Part shown: piece after piece, positions 34,582 to 42,679 of the stretch
Numbering within the stretch: the first letter of the stretch is position 1
How the letters are laid out: every line of letters begins with the position of its first letter
NCBI GenBank assembly: GCA_045595365.1
Contig: JAZOAI010000016.1
Span: forward strand, 1-54,857
Length of the DNA: 54,857 nucleotides
Direction of reading: 5' to 3'
From: SIG480 sp045595365
GTDB lineage: Bacteria > Bacillota > Clostridia > Oscillospirales > JAAYXM01
The notes under the pieces: model-generated
Told to the model about the DNA's origin: nothing
The model's database searches: none
What the model saw: only the letters and a program-made list of their open reading frames with translations
Position numbers and translations under genes: made by a program

Positions 34582-36960
34582 TTACTTTTTTCTGACGACT
34601 ACAACGCGGTCCACATAAAACGCGTTTTCTTCACCCGGCTTTCCGCCGTAAACATCGCCCGTGGAACGCATAGAAAGATATACATCGCATTCATTCATCG
34701 GGAAGTTGACTGCGATACCGCTTATGCTGATGTTAAACTCCCACTCTTCCATAATTGCGAGCCTTACATCGTTCTGCTCCAGAACACCCGAAACCGTGCC
34801 AACCTTGTAGAGCTTGTAATCTCCGTAAGCAAAGTCCTCGCTGTACATATTAAGACTTGAAACGATTTCATCGTTCTTTTTGATAAATATGGGCAAGCAT
34901 CTCTTTCGCTCAACATATTTCGATGTCGGCCGCATTGTATGCATACCGAGAATCGGAATAGCATTGTCGGGATTGAATTTCAGCGAACGGCCGCAAGCAG
35001 CCTTTTCATCATCAACAAATTCTGCACCGTATGCCTTGCGAAAGCTCTCCTTAATCACATCAAGCATATCCGTCATATGAAATTGATAGATATCCTCAGG
35101 CTTTTCGCATTTGAGCTCATCGGGAATATCGAACTTTCTTTCCTCTGCAAGCTCCATTTCTTCATAATAGCGGCAATCCGCAATAAAGCCGCCGTTTCTT
35201 CCCTGATTGTGTGGAAGTTCAGCCTGCTCACGGAGTGCAGCAATGATTCTTTCTTTCAGGGCAGCACGATCAAATTCAAACTTTTCTCCGCTTTCCTCTG
35301 CCATTCGCTTCAAGTCGAAGAACTTATACAGGATTGTTGCATCCATCGGCTTGCGAAGCCAGTTAAGACGTGCAGCATAAGGAGCTTTTCCGTCGCAAAC
35401 CTCTATCGCCTTTTCAAGAAGCTCTGAGCCGCGGACAGCTGTCTCAACGTCTATGTAGTTGAACGGGCTGCTCTCACGTGTGCAGGTGGTGCGGAGCATA
35501 TACTTACGGGAAGCCTTATGAAGGAAACCGACATACTCCTTTACATACTTCCCTGCTTCGCCGTAGTAGCGCATCAATACATCGTCAATAAGCTCGCCCT
35601 CGTCAAGCTCGGGGTTTTCAAGCAAGTGTGTCATCACAAAGTTGTTGATGGGCCACATATTTTCCATCGAGGCCTGTGTCTCTACGAAAACGCCTGAAAC
35701 GCCGTAATCATAGAATGTTTTGATGGTATCTTTAAGTCTCAGGAAAAGCGGTGCGGGGTAATTCGGCTTCATATTATACATGTATTCCCAGATATACAGT
35801 CCGCTTCCTGATTTTTTCGCAATCTCAGACCATTCTCTGAGATAACGGAGATAAAGCTGGTTTGCTTTTTCAGTAATGCCGTGGTACAAGTCTGACCTTA
35901 AATGTGCAAGACGCGTTATGACATTCGGCTCGGGGAGTGTGCCGTCCTTTGGCGGCTCAATAAAGCTTAAGTATGCAAGATACTCAATCTTTATAAACGG
36001 ATACTTCTTTGCAACCTCGCGGGCGATCCAGTTAACGAAGTTGATGAGATATCCGCTGAATCCCGATTTTTCTACTAACTTTGAGCACTCATCGCACTGG
36101 CAGAAGGAATCGTCGTAAAGGTCATCCTGAGAAAGAGAATAGTAGCACGGAATCTCAGCTCCTGTCTCCTCGGCAAGCTTTATATCCTCTTCGATATATC
36201 CCATAAGCTTTTCAAGAAACGCATTGCGGAGTTCCTGATTGCAAAGGCAGAGGCCGCCGTCTTCGATATGCTTCCCTTCAACCTTATTCCAAGCCCACCA
36301 TTCGGGATGCTTGTCATAGTACTCTTCCTTCGGGAAATATTTTGTTGCAGTGTGTGCATGGTGCGGCCTGCCCGCGTGCTGGAAGTCGCCGTATTTTCTG
36401 ACTTCAGGGTCATACACGCCGTTTTCTATATTATCATCAAGCGGAGAAATGACGTTTGTGCGGGTTCTTGCCATATGAGCGACACCTTCAACACCAACGC
36501 CCGAGTGCATAAACGGCTTGCGGTGATATATAGCAGGGGTGCCTTCCATATACAAGGCATCATCAAGTGAAAGCTCTGAAAGCGAAAGCACGTCTTCTTC
36601 AAACGGAGACCACCATCTCACGCCGACGATATCCTCAAGGAAGTGATATGTTGCATAGATAATTCCGCGGTCCATCTTCTCCTTGCCGCCTGTGAGAACG
36701 AGGTTGCCGTCAACCATCTTAACAATCCAATTCTCTTTGGATTTCCCGAGCACGTTTGCTCGTTTTGCATACTCTGTCTGCCCCACAAAGATGCATTTTC
36801 CTGACGCTTTGCTTTCAGACACGGTATCAAGCTTCACATCAAGAGATTTTTCTATGTATTCACAAAGCTCCTCTGCAGCTGTTTTTTCTACAACTGACGC
36901 ATCCTCAGGAATAACGATCAAACAGTTTTTTACGCCCTTTTCAAGAAAAACTTTTTTCAT
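34582..36960 (-). CDS. DUF4838 domain protein, glycosidase-like, cytoplasmic
   Basis: A 792-residue protein with no signal peptide or membrane helix. Residues 1 to about 130 resemble the N-terminal domain of alpha-glucuronidases (TAAEELCEYIEKSLDV, GIIYATYHFLEDIVGVRWW). A central DUF4838 region (about 180-460) contains RPHHAHTATKYFP, the Cys cluster FCQCDECSKL and NVITRLAHLRSDLYHG. The C-terminal module ends CDVYLSMRSTGDVYGG. DUF4838 proteins are glycoside-hydrolase-like but few have known activity. A cytoplasmic site implies action on an imported oligosaccharide. No sugar transporter adjoins it. It has its own promoter and terminator, and a decayed copy lies just upstream. Confidence 0.82.
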   Translation of the reverse strand: MKKVFLEKGVKNCLIVIPEDASVVEKTAAEELCEYIEKSLDVKLDTVSESKASGKCIFVGQTEYAKRANVLGKSKENWIVKMVDGNLVLTGGKEKMDRGIIYATYHFLEDIVGVRWWSPFEEDVLSLSELSLDDALYMEGTPAIYHRKPFMHSGVGVEGVAHMARTRTNVISPLDDNIENGVYDPEVRKYGDFQHAGRPHHAHTATKYFPKEEYYDKHPEWWAWNKVEGKHIEDGGLCLCNQELRNAFLEKLMGYIEEDIKLAEETGAEIPCYYSLSQDDLYDDSFCQCDECSKLVEKSGFSGYLINFVNWIAREVAKKYPFIKIEYLAYLSFIEPPKDGTLPEPNVITRLAHLRSDLYHGITEKANQLYLRYLREWSEIAKKSGSGLYIWEYMYNMKPNYPAPLFLRLKDTIKTFYDYGVSGVFVETQASMENMWPINNFVMTHLLENPELDEGELIDDVLMRYYGEAGKYVKEYVGFLHKASRKYMLRTTCTRESSPFNYIDVETAVRGSELLEKAIEVCDGKAPYAARLNWLRKPMDATILYKFFDLKRMAEESGEKFEFDRAALKERIIAALREQAELPHNQGRNGGFIADCRYYEEMELAEERKFDIPDELKCEKPEDIYQFHMTDMLDVIKESFRKAYGAEFVDDEKAACGRSLKFNPDNAIPILGMHTMRPTSKYVERKRCLPIFIKKNDEIVSSLNMYSEDFAYGDYKLYKVGTVSGVLEQNDVRLAIMEEWEFNISISGIAVNFPMNECDVYLSMRSTGDVYGGKPGEENAFYVDRVVVVRKK

Positions 36961-37000
36961 TCAACGCTCACCCTTTTTATTAAAGTTTGTTGGATAATTA

Positions 37001-37030
37001 ATTGTATCACATACTATCAAGAAATTGCAA
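37001..37030 (-). promoter_or_regulatory. Promoter of the DUF4838 gene
   Basis: TTGCAA (37025-37030), 18 nt, TACAAT (37001-37006) with an extended -10 TG, on the minus strand, downstream of the remnant's terminator. Confidence 0.5.
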
Positions 37031-37041
37031 TAATAAAACAA

Positions 37042-37075
37042 GAATTTCCGGCAATTTTAAAATCACCGGAAATTC
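37042..37075 (-). terminator. Terminator retained by the DUF4838 remnant
   Basis: A perfect 10-bp stem GAATTTCCGG/CCGGAAATTC with a 14-nt loop, followed on the minus strand by a T-rich stretch. It lies 7 nt after the remnant's stop. Confidence 0.65.
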
Positions 37076-37081
37076 ATTTCT

Positions 37082-37283
37082 CTATTTCTTTCTGACAACT
37101 ATCATTCGGTCAAAGTAAGCTGCGTTTTCGTCTTTCTCGTTTCCACCGTAAAGTGCGCCGGTAAACTTAATCGAAAGATACACATCGCACTCATCCTTCG
37201 GGAAGTATTTCGACACAACATGAGCATGGTGTGGCCTGCCTGTATGCATAAAGTCGCCGTATTTGCGATCTTCGGGGTGAACA
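37082..37283 (-). pseudogene. Deletion remnant of a second DUF4838 gene
   Basis: The minus-strand translation is open for about 66 codons but has no start codon. Its first half, PEDRKYGDFMHTGRPHHAH and on to KYFPK, matches residues around 185-215 of the intact DUF4838 protein. It then jumps without a frameshift to CDVYLSIKFTGALYGG and on to VVRKK, matching the last 37 or so residues. Over 500 codons are missing inside, and everything before DPE is gone. The DNA TCGGGAA occurs at both break sites of the intact gene and once at the junction here, pointing to a microhomology-mediated deletion. This is a paralogue fragment, not a functional gene. Confidence 0.88.
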
Positions 37284-37330
37284 AAAACTTGTTCGTATAT
37301 TTACTAAAGCCTTTCGGCTATCAGTACAAA

Positions 37331-38785
37331 TTATTCGTCGTATGCAACGGCTGCATCAAACAGCTCTTCAACCTCTTTTGACGGTTTTTCTGTAAGAAGG
37401 GTTACGATAACCGCCGCAAGTGTACCCGCAACGAAACCGGGGAGGATCTCATAAATTCCGGTTGTTGAAAGGAACGCAAGCCAGCCGATGTCAACTATCG
37501 CGCCGACTAAGATTCCCGCAACCGCGCCTTTGAAGTTAAAGCGTTTCCAGAAGAGTGAGAGCATTATTGTCGGGCCGAAAGCCGCGCCGAAAACGCCCCA
37601 CGCATTGGAAACAAGCCCCATAATTGAAGCAGATGCAGGGTTTGCCGCAATAACAAGCGCAACAGCAGCAACTGCAAGAACAACAAATCTGCCTACCCAC
37701 AGAAGCTCGCGGTCACTTCCCTTATTCTTTCTTATGACGGGTTTGTAAACGTCACTCGCAAGCGCAGAAGACGCTGCAAGAAGCTGGCTGTCTGCCGTGC
37801 TCATCGAAGCGGCAAGAATTGCCGAAAGCAGGATTCCCGAGATAAGCGGCGGGAATATCTTTCGAACCATTTCGATGAATACGAGCTCGTTTGAATCTAT
37901 AAGCTCGTTGTATCCGAGGAAAAGTCTGCCTATGATTCCGATAACCGCCGCGAAGAGAACAATAAGAACAGTCCATGTGATTCCGATTTTTGCAGACTTC
38001 TTAAGCTCTTTCTGCGAACGGATTGACATATAACGGATAATTATATGCGGCATGCCGAAATATCCAAGGCCCCATGCAAGACCTGAAACGATTTCCTTCC
38101 AGCTTGCAAGCGGATTCCAGAAGTTTGCTTCAAGCGTTGTCATATTGGCTGCCATTGTGGGAGCGTCAATTACAAACGCGGCAAATATCGGAGCAATAAA
38201 CATAGCACCGAGAATGAGAAGCCCCTGGAAAAAGTCAGTCCAGCAAACAGCGGAAAATCCGCCGAGGAAGGTATAGGCGATAATTACAACCGCCGCTATG
38301 TACATCGCGGTAGTTTCGCTTATGCCGAGAACCGTATGGAAGAGTGTTCCGCAAGCCTTGACACTTGAAGCGCAGTAAACCGTATACGCGACAAGGAAAA
38401 CAACTGCACAGATAATCTGCAAAGCGCGGGACTTTGAAAGAAACCGGTTCGTCAGATACTGCGGAATTGTGATAGAGTCATTTGCAACAATTGAGAACTT
38501 GCGAAGGCGCGGAGCCTGAACAAGCCAGCTTATTGTGTAACCTATCGCAAGACCAACAGATACCCATACCTGTCCAAGCCCTGCAGCATATATTGCCGTA
38601 GGAAGCCCCATAAGCACCCATGCGCTCATATCCGATGCGCCGGCAGATAAAGCCGAAACCCACGGCCCCATTTTTCTTCCTCCGAGGAAGTATGTCTTTT
38701 CGCCGCCGTTGCGATCCTTAAAGAAGAAGAATACACCAACTGAAAGCATAAAGACAAGATAGATAGAAAAAACAGCAATCTCCAT
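37331..38785 (-). CDS. putP: Sodium:solute symporter, PutP (proline) type
   Basis: A 484-residue SSS-family transporter with about 13 helices. PutP marks include KTYFLGGRKMGPWVSALSAG, ASDMSAWVLMGLPTAIY, FRVPQ-like NDSITIPQYLTNRF and the sodium-site region SAILAASMSTADSQLL. The match to sodium/proline symporters is good along the protein, but transport of another imino or amino acid is possible. It lies 117 nt downstream of the AGCS symporter and has its own promoter. proA, in the opposite proline-making direction, is present elsewhere in the window. Confidence 0.9.
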   Translation of the reverse strand: MEIAVFSIYLVFMLSVGVFFFFKDRNGGEKTYFLGGRKMGPWVSALSAGASDMSAWVLMGLPTAIYAAGLGQVWVSVGLAIGYTISWLVQAPRLRKFSIVANDSITIPQYLTNRFLSKSRALQIICAVVFLVAYTVYCASSVKACGTLFHTVLGISETTAMYIAAVVIIAYTFLGGFSAVCWTDFFQGLLILGAMFIAPIFAAFVIDAPTMAANMTTLEANFWNPLASWKEIVSGLAWGLGYFGMPHIIIRYMSIRSQKELKKSAKIGITWTVLIVLFAAVIGIIGRLFLGYNELIDSNELVFIEMVRKIFPPLISGILLSAILAASMSTADSQLLAASSALASDVYKPVIRKNKGSDRELLWVGRFVVLAVAAVALVIAANPASASIMGLVSNAWGVFGAAFGPTIMLSLFWKRFNFKGAVAGILVGAIVDIGWLAFLSTTGIYEILPGFVAGTLAAVIVTLLTEKPSKEVEELFDAAVAYDE

Positions 38786-38824
38786 CGTTATAAAACCCTC
38801 TTTCCTTTTCTAATTTCTCATACT

Positions 38825-38852
38825 ATAATACCATAAAAATACAGATTTGCAA
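38825..38852 (-). promoter_or_regulatory. Promoter of putP
   Basis: TTGCAA (38847-38852), 16 nt, TATTAT (38825-38830) with an extended -10 TG, on the minus strand. Confidence 0.5.
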
Positions 38853-38902
38853 ACCACAAGAGAGATTTTTTTCAAACTCTATATTCATGCAGTGGCTTAT
38901 TA

Positions 38903-40318
38903 TTACTGTTTGTTTGTCTTCGATGCGTTTCTGACAAGCTTTGAAAGCGCTATCATACCGATAACGTTCGGAAGAACCATAAACTGATTGAATGTGTCCT
39001 GTGTGAGCCATACGAGCTCGTTTTCGGTAACAACGGTTCCGACAAAAACGAAGACAACTGCGATTATTGAGTAAACAATCTTGGACTTCTTGCCGAAGAG
39101 ATACTTGAAATTAATTTCGCCGAAGAGGTTCCAGCTGATGATTGTTGTAAAAGCAAAGAACATAAGGCAAACTGCAACATAAGCGTTTCCGAGCCATGTG
39201 CCGAACACGCTGCCGAATGCCATCTGTGCGACATTTGTCTTGTTAATTCCCGCATCTGCAATCATCGCAGCATAGCTTGCGCCGTCAGCCCCGGCAAGTG
39301 CCCCGCCCGTTGTATATGTGCAGGTAATAACAATGAGCGCCGTCATTGTGAGAACAACAAATGTATCGAGGAAAACGCCGATCATTGCAACAACGCCCTG
39401 GTCGTGCGGCTTTTCGACATTTGCCATAGCATGAGCATGCGGAGTTGAACCCATACCCGCCTCATTCGAGAAGAGACCGCGCTTTGCGCCCTGGCTTATT
39501 GCTGTCTTAAGAGCATAACCGATGCCGCCTCCGATAAGTGCCTGCGGTGCGAAAGCAAACTTGAAGATAAGAGCAAATGCTTCGGGAACTCTTGTGATGT
39601 TTACTGCTAAAACAGCAAGTCCGCCAATGATATAGAGAACTGCCATAATCGGAACGATTTTTTCAGCAGTTGCCGCAATTCTGCGGACACCGCCTATAAT
39701 GATAAACGCAACGATTACCGCAAGAACAACACCTGTCACCCATGTTGGGATGTTAAACGCTGTGTTGATTGTTGCGCCGATGGAGTTTGACTGAACCATA
39801 CCGCCGATGAAACCGAGGGAAATTACTGTTGCAACAGCAAAAAAGCCTGCCAGGAAAGTCCCGAACTTGCCAGAAAATGCCCTCTTTATATAGTAAATCG
39901 GGCCGCCGTGAACCGTTCCGTCTGCATCTACCTTTCTCGTTTCCTGAGCGAGAATTGTTTCAGCATAGATTGTTGCCATACCGAGGAACGCGATAATCCA
40001 CATCCAGAAGATAGCACCCGGGCCACCAATGAGGATAGCACCCGACGCACCAACGATATTGCCCGTTCCGACCTGCCCTGCAATAGCTGTTGCAAGTGCC
40101 TGGAATGAGCTCATACCGCTCTTCTGCTTTCCGCCGAAGAGCCTGACGTTTCCGAACACCTTCTTCATGCCTTCACCAAAGCAACGGACCTGCACAAAGC
40201 GGGTCTTGAAGCTGAAGTAAAGACCGATGCCGACAAGCAGAACGATGAGAACATAGTCTGCCATGTAGGTGTTGATTACACCCATAACGTCAAGTAAGAT
40301 TTGTTCGATTTTTGCCAT
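38903..40318 (-). CDS. AGCS family sodium:alanine/glycine symporter
   Basis: A 471-residue membrane protein of the alanine or glycine:cation symporter family. Marks are SFQALATAIAGQVGTGNIVG, GGPGAIFWMWIIAFLGMATIYAE, GGPIYYIK and KRGLFSNEAGMGSTPHAHA. A glycine riboswitch in its leader makes glycine the likely substrate. The RBS is AGGAGG, 8 nt from the ATG. Confidence 0.93.
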   Translation of the reverse strand: MAKIEQILLDVMGVINTYMADYVLIVLLVGIGLYFSFKTRFVQVRCFGEGMKKVFGNVRLFGGKQKSGMSSFQALATAIAGQVGTGNIVGASGAILIGGPGAIFWMWIIAFLGMATIYAETILAQETRKVDADGTVHGGPIYYIKRAFSGKFGTFLAGFFAVATVISLGFIGGMVQSNSIGATINTAFNIPTWVTGVVLAVIVAFIIIGGVRRIAATAEKIVPIMAVLYIIGGLAVLAVNITRVPEAFALIFKFAFAPQALIGGGIGYALKTAISQGAKRGLFSNEAGMGSTPHAHAMANVEKPHDQGVVAMIGVFLDTFVVLTMTALIVITCTYTTGGALAGADGASYAAMIADAGINKTNVAQMAFGSVFGTWLGNAYVAVCLMFFAFTTIISWNLFGEINFKYLFGKKSKIVYSIIAVVFVFVGTVVTENELVWLTQDTFNQFMVLPNVIGMIALSKLVRNASKTNKQ

Positions 40319-40349
40319 AAGAAAAACCTCCTGAAATAAAAATATGATA

Positions 40350-40380
40350 AAATAAAAATTGCCGCATAAATATGCAGCAA
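40350..40380 (-). terminator. Expression-platform terminator of the glycine riboswitch
   Basis: Stem TTGCTGCAT/ATGCGGCAA (one mismatch, 4-nt loop) followed by TTTTTATTTT on the minus strand. It lies between the aptamer and the ribosome binding site, so transcription can stop before the gene. Whether glycine opens or closes it cannot be settled by eye. Confidence 0.7.
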
Positions 40381-40419
40381 CTCTGAAAAATCACACACAA
40401 AAGCAATAAGCCCTCGCGC

Positions 40420-40510
40420 GCTTTCTCTGTTCTTTTGCCTGAGAGATTCAGAGACGCCATAGCCTCCTTACACCTTCGGCACTCATTTAAGAGATTCTCC
40501 AGAGTCCCCT
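40420..40510 (-). ncRNA. Glycine riboswitch, single aptamer
   Basis: On the minus strand the leader shows the conserved glycine aptamer elements in order: ACTCTGGAGAATCTCT, GTGCCGAAGGTGTAAG and CTCTCAGGCAAAAGAACAGAG. CTCTG and CAGAG can close P1. Only one aptamer is present. The upstream segment instead has a CTTTCAG/CTGAAAG hairpin that could act as the ghost-aptamer partner described for singlet glycine riboswitches. A terminator follows at 40350-40380. Confidence 0.93.
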
Positions 40511-40576
40511 CCGCTTTCAGTTTCGCACAAAACGCACAATTCTGAAAGTTTCACAGGGCAATATTCAACTTTTGTA

Positions 40577-40605
40577 AGTTTAACACATTTTTCTGCATAA
40601 TGCAA
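40577..40605 (-). promoter_or_regulatory. Promoter of the riboswitch-AGCS transcript
   Basis: TTGCAT (40600-40605), 17 nt, TAAACT (40577-40582) on the minus strand. Transcription would start about 60 nt before the aptamer, giving a leader of about 250 nt. Confidence 0.55.
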
Positions 40606-40626
40606 CACTTTTTTAAAGAAAGTGTC

Positions 40627-41409
40627 TTATCCGAGAAGAACATCAAGAATCATCATAACGGAGAAGCCGATTGCGAACATAACAGTCCCTATATTGGAAT
40701 GCTCCCCCTCCGACATTTCGGGGATAAGCTCTTCAACAACAACATAAATCATCGCACCTGCTGCAAAGCTCAAGAAATACGGAAGAAGCGGAATAACAAA
40801 GGAAGCGGCAAGTATTGTGATAAGCGCTCCTATCGGCTCAACAACACCAGATGCAACACCATACAAAAACGATTTTGATTTTCCCATTCCCTCACTTCGA
40901 AGCGGCATTGATATTATTGCCCCCTCCGGGAAGTTCTGAACAGCAATTCCTATTGAAAGTGCAAGCGCACCCGCGCCTGATACAGTTGCATCTCCGTGTA
41001 TCGCACCTGCAAGAACCGCGCCGACAGCCATGCCCTCAGGCAGGTTATGGAGCGCGACAGCAAGAACAAGCATTGACGACTTTTTGAGGTTGCTCGAAAC
41101 CCCCTCCGCCTCATCACGGTTTCTGTGGAGATGCGGGATTATGCGGTCGAGCAGGAGAAGAAACAAAACGCCGAGCCAGAACCCCACCGCAGCGGGAACA
41201 AAAGACCATACCCCCATATGCTCCGAATGTTCAAGTGATGGGATTATAAGGCTCCACACAGAAGCGGCAACCATCACCCCCGCCGCAAAGCCGGTAAGAG
41301 AGCGCTCAAGGGTTTTATTAAGCTTCTCTCTTGCAAAAAACACGCAGGCAGAACCGAGCACGGTCCCCAGAAGCGGGATAAATATTTCGCGTATAACACT
41401 TTCGCTCAT
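40627..41409 (-). CDS. ZIP family metal transporter (GufA/ZupT-like)
   Basis: A 260-residue protein with about eight helices. The metal-site helices carry VALHNLPEGMAVG and AVQNFPEGAIIS, the paired HN(L)PEG and QNFPEG motifs of the GufA branch; a third is VVEELIPE. A His-containing cytoplasmic loop (HLHRNRDE) separates helices three and four. It imports divalent metals such as zinc or iron; the exact metal is not predictable. It overlaps trmO by 4 nt (ATGA). Confidence 0.92.
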   Translation of the reverse strand: MSESVIREIFIPLLGTVLGSACVFFAREKLNKTLERSLTGFAAGVMVAASVWSLIIPSLEHSEHMGVWSFVPAAVGFWLGVLFLLLLDRIIPHLHRNRDEAEGVSSNLKKSSMLVLAVALHNLPEGMAVGAVLAGAIHGDATVSGAGALALSIGIAVQNFPEGAIISMPLRSEGMGKSKSFLYGVASGVVEPIGALITILAASFVIPLLPYFLSFAAGAMIYVVVEELIPEMSEGEHSNIGTVMFAIGFSVMMILDVLLG

Positions 41410-42104
41410 TTTCTTATCTCCCTTTCGTCAATCCCGGTAACATATGCCGTGTTCCCGACGACCTTAAAATGAACATCCAGCCCTGCAAATGCCATGCTGT
41501 AAACTCTTTCTCCGTCATTCTGATATGACGGGCGCGGGTCCTGGGAAATACAGCCGGAAAGCGCAGAAAGCTTATCTTGCGGGATACGCCGGCGAATCTC
41601 CTCCGGAATCTCAACCTCAAGCTCTTTTCTCGGGACAGTTTCCGTATACGCCCCACAAGCATCCGGGTGACAATCTGTATACGGGATATACGGCTTTATG
41701 TCGTATATCGGAGTCATATCAAGAAGGTCTGCCCCGCTCACAATAATGACCGTTCCGAGCTTCGGGTCGCGCTCTGTTCCCTCAAGCTTTACTGACGAAA
41801 GCCCGAGGCTGTTCGGGCGAAACGGTGAACGGCTTGCAAAAACGCCTATTCTTTCGTTCCCGCCAAGTCTCGGCGGGCGTACTGTCGGCGACCAGCCTTC
41901 CCTGTGTGCCTCTGAAAAATCAAATATCAGCCACAAATGAGAAAAGCCTTCTATCCCGCGGAGCGCATCGTCATTACGAAACTCCTCCTCAAAAACAATT
42001 CTTGCGAGAAGTTCGGGAACAAGCCCGCTCTGCCTCGGTATTCCGAATTTTTCATCAAAATCCGTTCTTATGTATGCAATCGGAGTTATTTCTCTCTTGT
42101 CCAT
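41406..42104 (-). CDS. trmO: tRNA (t6A37) N6-methyltransferase TrmO (TsaA/YaeB family)
   Basis: Methylates t6A37 to m6t6A in ACY-reading tRNAs. The 232-residue protein has the beta-barrel family marks IGVFASRSPFRPNSLGLSSV, GADLLDMTPIYDIKPYIPY and the C-terminal CISQDPRPSYQ. It lies between the ycxB-like and ZIP genes with coupling to the latter. Confidence 0.9.
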   Translation of the reverse strand: MDKREITPIAYIRTDFDEKFGIPRQSGLVPELLARIVFEEEFRNDDALRGIEGFSHLWLIFDFSEAHREGWSPTVRPPRLGGNERIGVFASRSPFRPNSLGLSSVKLEGTERDPKLGTVIIVSGADLLDMTPIYDIKPYIPYTDCHPDACGAYTETVPRKELEVEIPEEIRRRIPQDKLSALSGCISQDPRPSYQNDGERVYSMAFAGLDVHFKVVGNTAYVTGIDEREIRK

Positions 42105-42145
42105 AAAATTAACGCTCCCTTTTCGCGAAGAAGACTTAAGCTTTC

Positions 42146-42643
42146 TTATTTGCTCTTTTTCAGCTTGATTTTCTTTTCCGGAACATATTTGTTGATATAT
42201 GTAAGAAACTCCTCTTTGTGTGCTTCGGACTCAAAACTGCGCTTTGGAAAATAAAAAGCCTTGTTTTTAGTCAAAAACACATAATAGCTGTTTTCTGATT
42301 CTCTCACGGCATAAACATCCTCCCACGGAAGGCGCGTTTCTCCCGAATTTGAGTTCTGCAAAATTTCATTTTCGTTAAGAACGAGGCTCAGCTCGCTTGA
42401 TGCGCCGAATGCCGCAAACCTGCGTTCCGCGCGTTTTGTCACTCCCCTTTTGCGGAAATGCGATATAATCGGGTATGCGATTGCCGTTGCAAGAACCCCG
42501 ATTATAATGTTGTGTGCAAGCCCTGTAAGCGTTAACCCAAGTGCAAGAGCGAGCCCGGCGGACATAAAAATGGATGCCACCTTTGTCTGAAACCAGCAAA
42601 GCTCAATGTAATCCTCTGCCGTAAAATCTGTTTTAAATCTCAT
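42146..42643 (-). CDS. YcxB-like domain membrane protein
   Basis: A 165-residue protein of unknown function. Two membrane helices (about 22-60) are followed by a soluble YcxB-like domain with LPWEDVYAVRESENSYYVFL and a lysine-rich tail (KKIKLKKSK). It is transcribed between ligA and trmO. Confidence 0.75.
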   Translation of the reverse strand: MRFKTDFTAEDYIELCWFQTKVASIFMSAGLALALGLTLTGLAHNIIIGVLATAIAYPIISHFRKRGVTKRAERRFAAFGASSELSLVLNENEILQNSNSGETRLPWEDVYAVRESENSYYVFLTKNKAFYFPKRSFESEAHKEEFLTYINKYVPEKKIKLKKSK

Positions 42644-42679
42644 TTTTCATATCTCCTTATTTTAATTTTTCTTGATTCC

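Noticed and set aside
37102..37284. 60-codon minus-strand ORF in the DUF4838 remnant
   Set aside because: It is a different frame over the remnant; the true homology to DUF4838 lies in the frame that ends at 37082 and has no start codon.
40511..40600. Second glycine aptamer upstream of the first
   Set aside because: The segment lacks the GCCGAAGG and CTCTCAGGCAAAAG elements and is too short; only a simple hairpin is present.
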